Source: JAAFIP01 sp043718065 (GTDB lineage Bacteria; Pseudomonadota; Gammaproteobacteria; Burkholderiales; Burkholderiaceae_C). From it: a DNA stretch of 27,178 bases. The DNA is taken from positions 1 through 27,178 of the forward strand of contig JAYSWJ010000164.1 of assembly GCA_043718065.1 (NCBI GenBank). Direction: 5' to 3'. Positions within the stretch are counted from its first letter, which is position 1, and each line of letters opens with the position of its first letter. Below the pieces are notes generated by a model that had not been told where the DNA came from, did no database searches, and was given only the letters and a program-made list of their open reading frames with translations. This document shows, piece by piece, positions 9,071 to 15,908 of this stretch. A program made the position numbers and the translations under genes.

Positions 9071-9118
9071 CCCATCCGGTAGTCCGCTTTCGCCCTTCCC
9101 ATCCGGCAGTCCGCTTTT
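9048..9118. repeat. 27-bp tandem repeat, about 2.6 units
   Basis: Units start at 9048, 9075 and 9102, each beginning TCCGGTAGTCCGCTTT or TCCGGCAGTCCGCTTT. The second is nearly identical to the first; the third is truncated at 9118. The first unit overlaps the right arm of the large inverted repeat, so the tandem array looks like local expansion of that arm. It ends 26 bases before the fbp start. Confidence 0.85.
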
Positions 9119-9144
9119 AAAACTCCCAGGTTAATATACAAGAC

Positions 9145-10158
9145 ATGACCACCAAAATTTCTCTTTCCAGATACCTCGTAGAACAGCAACGCCAAGAAGG
9201 GCACATCCCCCCAGAGCTGCGCTTGCTGCTAGAAGTTGTAGCCAGAGCTTGCAAAAGCATTAGCCACGCTGTCAATAAAGGCGCATTAGGTGGCGTATTG
9301 GGCACGGCACAAAGCGAGAACGTACAAGGTGAAATTCAAAAAAAGCTCGACATCATTGCCAACGAAGTGCTGATTGAGGCTAACGAATGGGGCGGCCACC
9401 TGGCGGCCATGGCCAGCGAGGAGATGGACAGCATTTACCTGGTGCCTAACCGCTACCCACAGGGCGAATACCTACTGCTGTTTGACCCGCTGGACGGCTC
9501 TAGCAATATCGACGTGAATGTGAGCATTGGCACTATTTTTAGCGTGCTAAAAAAGCCTGACGATAACGATGCAGGCGTTGAAGAAAAAGACTTTTTGCAA
9601 GCAGGCACCCAGCAGGTAGCCGCTGGCTACTGCGTCTACGGCCCGCAAACCACGCTGGTGCTGACCGTAGGCGACGGCGTGGTCATGTTCACACTAGACC
9701 GCGAGCAAGGCAGCTTCATACTGACCGAAGAAAACATGCAAATCCCCGCAGACACCAAAGAGTTTGCCATCAACATGAGCAACATGCGCCACTGGGCACC
9801 ACCAGTTAAGCGCTATATCGACGAATGCTTGGCAGGTACCAGCGGCCCACGCGGCAAAGACTTTAATATGCGCTGGATTGCCAGCATGGTGGCCGATGTG
9901 CACCGCATCCTCACACGCGGCGGCGTGTTTATGTACCCTTGGGATCAGCGCGAGCCGGACAAAGCAGGCAAGCTGCGCCTGATGTACGAGGCCAACCCCA
10001 TGAGCTGGCTGGTAGAACAAGCCGGTGGCGCGTCTACCAACGGCAAACAGCGCATTATGGACATTCAACCCGACAAACTGCACCAGCGTGTGAGCGTGAT
10101 TTTGGGATCCAAAAACGAAGTAGAACGCTTAACCAGCTACCACCACGAAGCGGTATGA
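9145..10158 (+). CDS. fbp: Fructose-1,6-bisphosphatase class I
   Basis: A 337-aa cytosolic enzyme that hydrolyses fructose-1,6-bisphosphate to fructose-6-phosphate in gluconeogenesis. Signature residues: metal-binding ASEEMD around residues 90-95, and FDPLDGSSNIDVN at 113-125 with D114 and D117. The C-terminal substrate region includes LRLMYEANPMSWLVEQAGG. The length fits the class I family (about 330-340 aa). The start at ATG 9145 has only a weak ribosome site, with a TAATAT hexamer about 11 bases upstream. It stands alone between two repeat-rich spacers. Confidence 0.96.
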   Translation: MTTKISLSRYLVEQQRQEGHIPPELRLLLEVVARACKSISHAVNKGALGGVLGTAQSENVQGEIQKKLDIIANEVLIEANEWGGHLAAMASEEMDSIYLVPNRYPQGEYLLLFDPLDGSSNIDVNVSIGTIFSVLKKPDDNDAGVEEKDFLQAGTQQVAAGYCVYGPQTTLVLTVGDGVVMFTLDREQGSFILTEENMQIPADTKEFAINMSNMRHWAPPVKRYIDECLAGTSGPRGKDFNMRWIASMVADVHRILTRGGVFMYPWDQREPDKAGKLRLMYEANPMSWLVEQAGGASTNGKQRIMDIQPDKLHQRVSVILGSKNEVERLTSYHHEAV

Positions 10159-10210
10159 CACCAGCACCACTTCTAGGCCGCTGCAAGCCCTTAAATATTG
10201 ACTATTTAGT

Positions 10211-10259
10211 GCTGTAACCCAAGTAAATCCTGCTCAAGCAGCTATTAAATTAGTAGTGC
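10211..10259 (+). repeat. Dispersed palindromic repeat, copy B
   Basis: An intergenic copy downstream of fbp with core CCTGCTCAAGCAGCTAT at 10229-10245, followed by TAGTAGTG. It has 32 of 35 positions identical to copy A, which lies inside the alpha/beta hydrolase gene. The hairpin CTGCT-CA-AGCAG could act as a transcript end structure for fbp. Confidence 0.8.
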
Positions 10260-10287
10260 TTATTGGCGTATAAAGCAGTCTATTGTT

Positions 10288-10296
10288 TGGTATAAT
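10288..10296 (+). promoter_or_regulatory. Extended -10 promoter for tRNA-Thr
   Basis: TGGTATAAT matches an extended -10 element (TGn-TATAAT) and ends 10 bases before the tRNA 5' end. No good -35 hexamer stands at the usual spacing, consistent with an extended -10 promoter. Confidence 0.6.
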
Positions 10297-10306
10297 TTAC
10301 GCTAAC

Positions 10307-10382
10307 GCCCATGTAGCTCAGTTGGTAGAGCAACGCACTCGTAACGCGTAGGTCAGCAGTTCGATTCCGCTCATGGGCACCA
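10307..10382 (+). tRNA. tRNA-Thr (anticodon CGU), with two A-C mismatches
   Basis: The 76 bases fold as a standard cloverleaf with an encoded CCA end. The acceptor GCCCATG pairs with CATGGGC, the D-stem is GCTC/GAGC, and the anticodon loop CTCGTAA gives anticodon CGU (reads ACG). The anticodon stem ACGCA/CGCGT has an A-C mismatch next to the loop (31-39). The T-stem AGCAG/CCGCT has another A-C mismatch (52-62). Both would be cured by G in place of A. The 3' part is the insertion site of the mobile element that follows. ACG can often be read by tRNA-Thr(UGU), so partial decay here might be tolerated. Confidence 0.9.
10360..10382 (+). repeat. attL: tRNA 3' end as integration site
   Basis: TTCGATTCCGCTCATGGGCACCA (T-loop to CCA) recurs at 15974-15995 with a single G missing. 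Integration in tRNA 3' ends is typical of P4-type tyrosine integrases, and the integrase gene starts 177 bases away. Confidence 0.82.
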
Positions 10383-10416
10383 AGTGATAGTTTTATGACG
10401 CATCACAACACATCAT

Positions 10417-10450
10417 AACCCGCACGTTTCCCCAGCGTAGCGGGTTTTTT
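10417..10450 (+). terminator. Rho-independent terminator downstream of tRNA
   Basis: The stem AACCCGC (10417-10423) / GCGGGTT (10440-10446) has a 16-base loop and runs into a T-tract to 10450. It sits just inside the mobile element, so it would end tRNA transcription before the integrase. Confidence 0.7.
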
Positions 10451-10492
10451 CTTGCCCAAAGACATTGCAGGTCGTATCATCGCATCGCAGGG

Positions 10493-10550
10493 TTTTGTTG
10501 GTACTTTTCTTGGTATCTGCGAAATACCAACAACCCAGATACCAACAAAA
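10493..10550. promoter_or_regulatory. Nested palindromes upstream of integrase
   Basis: An outer pair TTTTGTTGGTA (10493-10503) / TACCAACAAAA (10540-10550) encloses an inner pair TTGGTAT (10510-10516) / ATACCAA (10524-10530), both perfect. The site ends 8 bases before the integrase ATG. A 14-base copy of the outer motif recurs at 15909-15922 near the other end of the element. It is best read as binding sites for the integrase or the AlpA-type excisionase/regulator, and would also control int transcription. Confidence 0.6.
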
Positions 10551-10558
10551 GCAGCAAT

Positions 10559-11776
10559 ATGGCCTTAACCGACACCTTCGTAAAGAACGCAAAACACAGC
10601 GGCAAAGCTACGGGCGATAAGCACAGCGATGGCGGTGGGCTGCACCTGCACATTACGGCCAGCGGCAAATACTGGAGACTAGCCTACAGGTTCAATAGCA
10701 AGCAAAAAACCCTAGCTTTGGGTGTGTACCCCGACGTATCGCTATTGCAGGCCAGAAAGCGCCGTGACGATGCCCGCAAGCTATTGGCAGACGGCATAGA
10801 CCCCGGCCAAGCCAAAAAAGACGCCAAGCAGGCCACGTTAACCAAAGCGGCCAATACTTTCGAGCTGGTAGCCGCCGCATGGCTGGCAGACACCGCAGCC
10901 GATAGAAAGCCCGACACCCAGTACAAAGTGACCAACTGGCTATTGCGCGACGTGTACCCTAGCCTTGGCAGCAAACCCATATCGGCCATTGCCCCGCGTG
11001 ATGTGCTGGCCACCATTCGGGTGATAGAAGCCCGTGGTGCGGTAGACAGCGCCCACCGCATCAAACAACTTATCGGGCAGGTAATGCGCTACGCCGTGTC
11101 TACGGGTGCGGCTGAACGCGATGTAACGCAGGATTTAAAAGGCGCTTTGAAGGTAGCCGTAAAAACCCACCATGCCGCCATCACAGAGCCTAAACAGGCC
11201 GGGGCTTTGATGCGGGCTATCTATAGCCACCAAGGGCAGCTAACGACCATGGTGGCACTAAAATTAGCCCCGATAGTATTTGTACGCCCCGGCGAACTAC
11301 GCCATGCTGAATGGGCAGAGATTGACCTAGAAGCCGCGCTGTGGCGCATACCGGGCAGCAAAATGAAAATGAAGGTAGACCACCTTGTACCGCTGTGCAC
11401 GCAAGCCGTGGAGCGATTGCGCAGCTTGCAGCCCACCACCGGGCACGGCAAATACGTTTTCCCCAGCCTGCGCACGGGTGAAGCCCCCATGAGCGAGAAC
11501 ACCATCAATGCCGCATTGCGGGGCTTAGGCTACGCGCAAGATGTACACACAGGCCACGGCTTCAGGGCGATGGCACGCACCATCATGGACGAAGTTTTAG
11601 GCGAACGGGTAGACCTGATTGAACACCAGCTAGCCCACGCCGTGCGCGACGTGAATGGCCGCGCCTATAACCGCACCGCCCACCTGCCCGCCCGCGCAGC
11701 CATGATGCAACGCTGGGCAGACTATCTAGACAAACTACGCATTTGTGGCGAAGTGATTGCGTTTAAAGCAGCATAA
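10559..11776 (+). CDS. P4-type tyrosine site-specific integrase
   Basis: A 405-aa integrase that catalyses insertion and excision of the element at the tRNA. The N-terminal arm-binding domain (DUF4102-like) shows GGGLHLHITASGKYWRLAYR and LGVYPDVSLLQARKRRDDAR. A central core-binding region follows. The C-terminal catalytic domain has Arg at R248 (PGELRHAEW), H333-x-x-R336 (HGFR), H360 (LAHAV) and nucleophile Y370 (RAYNRTAHL). Length and order match P4/IntS-like integrases, which favour tRNA 3' ends. The start follows directly on the nested palindromes, suggesting autoregulation. Confidence 0.94.
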   Translation: MALTDTFVKNAKHSGKATGDKHSDGGGLHLHITASGKYWRLAYRFNSKQKTLALGVYPDVSLLQARKRRDDARKLLADGIDPGQAKKDAKQATLTKAANTFELVAAAWLADTAADRKPDTQYKVTNWLLRDVYPSLGSKPISAIAPRDVLATIRVIEARGAVDSAHRIKQLIGQVMRYAVSTGAAERDVTQDLKGALKVAVKTHHAAITEPKQAGALMRAIYSHQGQLTTMVALKLAPIVFVRPGELRHAEWAEIDLEAALWRIPGSKMKMKVDHLVPLCTQAVERLRSLQPTTGHGKYVFPSLRTGEAPMSENTINAALRGLGYAQDVHTGHGFRAMARTIMDEVLGERVDLIEHQLAHAVRDVNGRAYNRTAHLPARAAMMQRWADYLDKLRICGEVIAFKAA

Positions 11777-11802
11777 TTTGAATCTTTGATAGCATTACCA
11801 AT

Positions 11803-12117
11803 ATGTCCCGTTTATTTAAACCCACGCATCCCGGTCTAACGCTGCGCGATGATGTATTGCCCGCTTTGGGACTGAGTGTGACCGATGCCGCCGCACAGCT
11901 AGGCGTAGCCCGCGTGTCGCTGTCCCGTGTGTTGAACGGGCGCGCAGGCATATCGCCCGATATGGCGCTGCGCATAGAGGCGTGGCTAGGCAAAGACCGA
12001 GGCGGTGAAGCCCGCCTGTGGTTGGCAGAGCAAAGCGCCTATGACTTGCAGCAAGCCATGCTGCGCTTTAAAAAGGCACCCATGAAAGTGCAGCAAGCCC
12101 CAATGCTGGCGGCTTAA
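11803..12117 (+). CDS. HigA-type XRE-family antitoxin/regulator, no partner toxin
   Basis: A 104-aa DNA-binding protein of the HigA/VapI-like XRE group. Landmarks are HPGLTLRDDVLPALGLSV, the helix-turn-helix AAAQLGVARVSLSRVLNGRAG (about residues 28-48), and the family-typical ISPDMALRIEAWLG. HigA normally represses its own operon and neutralises HigB, whose gene usually lies just upstream. Here only 26 bases separate it from the integrase stop and no small toxin ORF is seen, so it may serve as the element's repressor. The family call is firm; the role is inferred. Confidence 0.85.
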   Translation: MSRLFKPTHPGLTLRDDVLPALGLSVTDAAAQLGVARVSLSRVLNGRAGISPDMALRIEAWLGKDRGGEARLWLAEQSAYDLQQAMLRFKKAPMKVQQAPMLAA

Positions 12118-12125
12118 ATAGTTTC

Positions 12126-12216
12126 GCCCCAGCTAGGCACCGACTAATTACCGGGGCTGAAAAGCGGGTTACCTTCACCCGCCCACTGGGGTATCTTTTG
12201 AAGGGCACTTGAAGGG
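12126..12216 (+). promoter_or_regulatory. Structured leader with alternative pairings
   Basis: CCCCAG (12127-12132) can pair with CTGGGG (12186-12191), while the overlapping GCCCC (12126-12130) can instead pair with GGGGC (12153-12157); these are mutually exclusive. A hairpin GCGGGT/ACCCGC (12164-12169, 12177-12182) lies between. Two direct copies of TTGAAGGG follow at 12198-12205 and 12209-12216, the second being the ribosome site of the next gene. The arrangement suggests post-transcriptional control but is unproven. Confidence 0.4.
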
Positions 12217-12222
12217 GTGCGG

Positions 12223-13494
12223 ATGGAAATTTTTTATGATGCTAGCAGCGCTGAATATCAAACGCAATATAAAGCAGCTTCGGAAAATTTGGATAAAAAA
12301 GCTGTCCTAGAAAAAGAGCTTAGCCGATATGAATCGGCATGCACCAAAAATCCCACTGAAAATCTGTTGAAAAAAATTGAAAATTTAAGGACAGAAATCA
12401 AATTACTTAACGACAGTATTTTTCCACCAGGATTACCTATTTTTATTATTCCTACAAGGCCTACTTGCATACCGCCCGAGCTTGAAAAATTACCCAGCGG
12501 TGCACGAGTTCAGGTTGAACTTACTCGTGCGATGCATTGGTATGAACCTACTGAAAGTGCGGGTGATTTAGTAAAAAAAATTAACCAAACTATTGAACGA
12601 CAAAGCAAAGGTTTTTTCTTTTTGGACGAAGCTGTCCAAATACTTTTTGAGGCTGAGAATGTATTTGATTTCAAAGACACTCGCGAAAAGATTTTGATGG
12701 CGCAACGGAAAGGTGATTTACCAACACATGAAGTCAGCAATTATCTAAAAATAGATTCTGATAACCTGCTTTCATATAACGGATATGTCGGGCTTGTTCG
12801 CGTTGATGAATTAGACGCTTGGCTTGAGGGTCAAAATGCGGGGTACAGATTTCCAAACTTTGAAACTGCGCAGCAAGATTTACAGGAAACCATCACAAGT
12901 AACCATATCCAGTTTGCACATGGAATAGAGTTTGTGGCCTTTGGAGATTTGCCTGATTTACTTGCTAGGGCGCAATGCTTTGGTGAAGTAGATGATACAA
13001 ATATGAATGAGTTTTATAAACGTATAACTCATCGAGAGGCACTACTGGTGGCAGCAAATGATGGCGGCCTACCTGTAAATGATAAATCGAGTAAGACAAG
13101 AATAAATCTTGGCAGTGTTCAACTCATTAAGAATCGAATTGAAAATTCGACATGCGTAGCCGTCGCAGATTTTCAGACTTATGCAAAAACGCTTGGTGTT
13201 AATGTTAGTTTTGCAGAGCTAAGCAATGCAACGCAAGAAAATGAAGTTGCAGCCAGCAAAGGAGAAAACCCAATCCAGCGCTTTACGGCGCAAGAAACTG
13301 CAATACTAAATACTATTAAAACTAAGGGCTACGAAGCATTGTCACTACCGAAAAATATACGCGGCAAGGATGGAGTTAAAAAATTAATTCGTGATGCAAC
13401 CGCATCTAATGGCTTGTTCCCCTCTAGAAGCACGGTGTTCGATAAAGCTTGGGAGCGCCTAAGAAAATCAGGTGAAATAGCAGATGCAATTTAG
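12223..13494 (+). CDS. Unknown 423-aa protein of the mobile element
   Basis: Not recognised as a named family. The N-terminus (about residues 8-65) is charged and probably coiled-coil, ending in a proline-rich segment around IFPPGLPIFIIPTRP. A central region has no obvious catalytic motif. The C-terminal segment of about 70 residues (from RFTAQETAILNTIKTKGY to FDKAWERLRKSGEI) has the look of a DNA-binding helical domain seen in prophage and island proteins. No signal peptide or membrane helix is seen. ATG 12223 is preferred to GTG 12217 because AAGGGG lies 6 bases upstream. The gene is visibly AT-richer than its neighbours, pointing to separate ancestry. A regulatory or replication-associated role is only a guess. 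Confidence 0.8.
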   Translation: MEIFYDASSAEYQTQYKAASENLDKKAVLEKELSRYESACTKNPTENLLKKIENLRTEIKLLNDSIFPPGLPIFIIPTRPTCIPPELEKLPSGARVQVELTRAMHWYEPTESAGDLVKKINQTIERQSKGFFFLDEAVQILFEAENVFDFKDTREKILMAQRKGDLPTHEVSNYLKIDSDNLLSYNGYVGLVRVDELDAWLEGQNAGYRFPNFETAQQDLQETITSNHIQFAHGIEFVAFGDLPDLLARAQCFGEVDDTNMNEFYKRITHREALLVAANDGGLPVNDKSSKTRINLGSVQLIKNRIENSTCVAVADFQTYAKTLGVNVSFAELSNATQENEVAASKGENPIQRFTAQETAILNTIKTKGYEALSLPKNIRGKDGVKKLIRDATASNGLFPSRSTVFDKAWERLRKSGEIADAI

Positions 13495-13500
13495 CACCCT

Positions 13501-13536
13501 CCCCCAAACTGGGGGACAGGGGGACACTTGCGGGGG
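13501..13536. repeat. C/G-run hairpin with three G5 tracts
   Basis: CCCCCA-AAC-TGGGGG (13501-13515) forms a 6-bp stem, and two more G5 runs follow at 13519-13523 and 13532-13536. It lies 7 bases after the stop of the 423-aa gene and 55 before the AlpA-type gene. It may end transcription or act as a DNA structure. There is no T-tract, so a classical terminator is unlikely. Confidence 0.45.
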
Positions 13537-13590
13537 AGCATAGTTGCGAACCTGTAATGCGTACATCTTAATTTCATAAGGTGTATTTAC

Positions 13591-13818
13591 ATGGCAACTA
13601 ACCTCGCAACGCAACAAGCGATTGCAAACTTTCAATCCCTACCCAACGAGGCGCAAACCCGACTACCCGTAGTCGCAGCCCTATACGGCTGTAGCCAAGC
13701 CACGGTATGGCGACGTGTCAAAAGCGGGCATATTCCCAAGCCGCGCAAGATAGGCCAGCGCACTACATGTTGGCAAGTCGGCGAATTACGCGACCATCTT
13801 ACGGGGGCCGCAAAATGA
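13591..13818 (+). CDS. AlpA-type helix-turn-helix regulator/excisionase
   Basis: A 75-aa DNA-binding protein of the AlpA/MerR-like small regulator group. The HTH lies in VVAALYGCSQATVWRRVKSG (about residues 28-47), followed by the wing HIPKPRKIGQRTTCWQVGELRDHL. AlpA proteins act in P4-like elements as activators of integrase or as directionality factors for excision. AAGGTG at 13578-13583 supports the start. The gene overlaps the next one by 4 bases (ATGA at 13815-13818), placing it at the head of a three-gene unit ending in the relaxase. Confidence 0.85.
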   Translation: MATNLATQQAIANFQSLPNEAQTRLPVVAALYGCSQATVWRRVKSGHIPKPRKIGQRTTCWQVGELRDHLTGAAK

Positions 13819-14153
13819 AAAAACGCCCGACACCACAAATTGCAGAATCGAGCGTCCGTAGCAGGGCTAAGTTTACAGGAATTTACAACCCACGCCATTT
13901 ACGGGCAATAGCAGCGTTGCTGGCTAGCCCGCAGCCCCGCGAAGTATTAGACGACCGCGTGGGTTGCTCAAACGGCCCTGAGCTGGTGGCCGAACTACGC
14001 AGGCGGGGGCTAGATGTACCGTGCCAGCGAACGCCGTGCATAGACCGCGATGGCTTTCCTGTGAAGCGGGGCATTTACTTTCTCACGCCGTCTGACAAAC
14101 GCAAAATACGGTTTTGGCAACGCACGCGCAAGCTAGGGGCTACGCGTGAGTAG
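13815..14153 (+). CDS. Small winged-helix-like protein of the mobilization unit
   Basis: A 112-aa basic protein, not a named family. The region ALLASPQPREVLDDRVGCSNGPELVAELRRRGLDVPC followed by DRDGFPVKRGIYFLT has the helix-turn-helix-wing pattern of small DNA-binding proteins from phages and genomic islands. ATG 13815 is chosen over the longer reading to 13707 because it overlaps the AlpA stop as ATGA; the upstream extension lies within the AlpA gene. Its stop overlaps the relaxase start by 8 bases. An accessory role in relaxosome assembly or regulation is inferred from position only. Confidence 0.72.
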   Translation: MKKRPTPQIAESSVRSRAKFTGIYNPRHLRAIAALLASPQPREVLDDRVGCSNGPELVAELRRRGLDVPCQRTPCIDRDGFPVKRGIYFLTPSDKRKIRFWQRTRKLGATRE

Positions 14154-15231
14154 CAGCCACTTCCTGAGAATGCAAGCCCTTTCAGGCAATGGCAAACTCC
14201 TAGCAGCCGCTCGCCACAACAAGCGGCTAATTCAAAAGGAACTTGGCGCGGCGGGGCATATCGACGCGACCAAGATGCACATGAATTACGCGCTGCTAGG
14301 TGACGCTACGCCCGAGGCGGTGGCTGCAAAGGCCAAAAGCATATTGCAATCGCTGGGCATTACAAAGCTGCGCAAAAACGCAGTCAGTGCAATTGAAATT
14401 GTTTTCAGCCTGCCCGTACATGCGCAGATAGACCACCGCGCCTACTTTACTGATTGCCAAGCATGGGCGGCGGGGCAGTTTGGGGCTGAAAATCTTTTGA
14501 GCTTAGACGTACATCTAGACGAAGCCGCTCCACATTGCCACATATTGCTGTTGCCACTGCTAGGCGGGCGTATGCGGGGCAGTGACGTAATGGGCAACCG
14601 CCAAGCCCTGCAAGCGCGGCAAACCAGCTTTTACGAGCAGGTATCGCAGCGCTATGGCCTTTTAAAGCCCCGAAGCACCCGGCCAAGCCCCGAGGCTAAG
14701 CAAAGCGCTGTAAGTGCGGTTTTAGCCCACCTACGGGTAAGCAATGATGCAATTCTGAAAAGTGCGGCATGGGCTTTGGTGCGCGACTTGATTGACCACG
14801 AGCCAATACGCTGGGCTGAGTGTCTAGGTGTGGAGGTTGAATCTAGCTCGAAGCCTAAACAGGCACGCACGATGGCGCAAATATTCACCAGCAAAGGCAA
14901 AGGCGCGCAAAAGGAAAAGCCTGCAAACAAAACCCCTATAGGGAATTTGACCGCTCAAAACAACAACCCCTATCTCTGTGTAGGGGTTTCATCAAAATCA
15001 TGTTTGCCAACAGCTACAAAAGAGCCTTTGATTGAAGTACGAGAGCGCGAAAGTGATTGCACGCCAGATAAAGGCTATTGGGACGAAAACACGGGGGAGT
15101 ACATCAAGGTTACCCCAAGGGTTAAAACGAACAAGCTAGCAGCCCAGCAATGGGTTAATAAGGCACTTGCTGGGGTGCATACCGGGACAACTTTAAAACC
15201 CAGCTTCAATTCAAACAACATAGGACTTTAA
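14146..15231 (+). CDS. MobV/Pre-type relaxase
   Basis: A 361-aa plasmid-recombination/mobilization protein expected to nick one strand at an origin of transfer and lead it into a recipient. The metal-binding motif H123-x-D-E-x-x-x-P-H130-x-H132 (in VHLDEAAPHCHILLLP) is characteristic. RHNKR (about 23-27) and KMHMNYAL (about 43-50) correspond to N-terminal motifs of the family. The C-terminal third is basic and low in conserved sequence. The start is GTG 14146, overlapping the previous stop. I found no oriT with confidence; family oriTs usually lie just upstream of mob. Confidence 0.85.
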   Translation: MSSSHFLRMQALSGNGKLLAAARHNKRLIQKELGAAGHIDATKMHMNYALLGDATPEAVAAKAKSILQSLGITKLRKNAVSAIEIVFSLPVHAQIDHRAYFTDCQAWAAGQFGAENLLSLDVHLDEAAPHCHILLLPLLGGRMRGSDVMGNRQALQARQTSFYEQVSQRYGLLKPRSTRPSPEAKQSAVSAVLAHLRVSNDAILKSAAWALVRDLIDHEPIRWAECLGVEVESSSKPKQARTMAQIFTSKGKGAQKEKPANKTPIGNLTAQNNNPYLCVGVSSKSCLPTATKEPLIEVRERESDCTPDKGYWDENTGEYIKVTPRVKTNKLAAQQWVNKALAGVHTGTTLKPSFNSNNIGL

Positions 15232-15323
15232 AAATGGCAAATTTAGTGCATAGTAAAAAGTGATTCACCTATTGATTTCGTTTTCTGTAGGATAGTATTG
15301 CAATCACAATTTTAGGAAACACA

Positions 15324-15665
15324 ATGATATTAAAAAAAGTAGTTTTTATTTTTATGCTCTGTGCTGCCTGCTTCAATGTTCAGGGACAAGTAACGACTAT
15401 AGGTAACGATAGCTGCGCAGAATGGATAAAGATTGAAGCAGGTAAGTCACACTATAAACAATGGATATTAGGCTATTTGACCGCAACAAATTCCATAGTA
15501 GTTGGCATGGCAAAAGAGAACAAACGGGCAAAATCTGATTTCTTAAAAGGCATCACTCATACTCAAATTGAAGCGCTCGTAGACCAACATTGCGCGACGC
15601 AACCGCTACATACATTGCAGCAAGCAGCTTTTGCAGTAACGGACATACTTCAAGCAAGGCGCTAA
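15324..15665 (+). CDS. Small exported protein of unknown function
   Basis: A 113-aa protein with a clear Sec signal peptide (about residues 1-21, hydrophobic VVFIFMLCAACFNV, likely cleavage after VQG). The mature part has paired cysteines and the pattern CAEWIK ... YKQWILGYLTATNSIVVG ... LVDQHCATQPLHTL. This resembles small periplasmic proteins with a CxxW / WxxGY / C-x-x-x-P layout, so a disulfide between the two cysteines is plausible. AGGAAAC at 15314-15320 supports the start. It lies at the right end of the element, where passenger genes often sit, and is AT-rich. Its function is not known. Confidence 0.75.
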   Translation: MILKKVVFIFMLCAACFNVQGQVTTIGNDSCAEWIKIEAGKSHYKQWILGYLTATNSIVVGMAKENKRAKSDFLKGITHTQIEALVDQHCATQPLHTLQQAAFAVTDILQARR

Positions 15666-15668
15666 ACC

Positions 15669-15857
15669 ATGGGCACGGGCGGTAAGCGCTATGAGACTGG
15701 CAGACCGGGCTACAAGGTCAAGGCAGGGCGGAACCCAGAGTTTTCTGTTGCCATCGCGCGCGAAGATAGTATAACTTTCTCCAACTTTGAACAATCAGGC
15801 GACCTAATTGCTGCCGATATTGAGCGTTCCGCGCGCACGCGCGAGGCTATATCTTAA
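15669..15857 (+). CDS. Possible 62-aa ORF
   Basis: An open frame starting 3 bases after the exported-protein gene. The product is charged and glycine-rich at its start, with no recognisable domain. No proper ribosome site is seen; coupling to the upstream stop is the only support. It may be a spurious reading near the end of the element. Confidence 0.25.
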   Translation: MGTGGKRYETGRPGYKVKAGRNPEFSVAIAREDSITFSNFEQSGDLIAADIERSARTREAIS

Positions 15858-15908
15858 GTGTTGTTGTTTAATCGCAATATATCGGGTCACCCGTTTTATT
15901 CTTGGTAT

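Noticed and set aside
9048..9118. 27-bp repeats as a small CRISPR array
   Set aside because: The units are directly contiguous with no unique spacers, and the sequence overlaps an inverted repeat arm; there are no cas genes.
9004..9204. Minus-strand ORF with repeated KADYRMG-type peptide
   Set aside because: The peptide repeat is only the translation of the 27-bp DNA tandem repeat and the frame overlaps the fbp start.
13511..13536. G-quadruplex
   Set aside because: Only three G5 tracts are present on this strand and the first is likely held in the C5/G5 hairpin.
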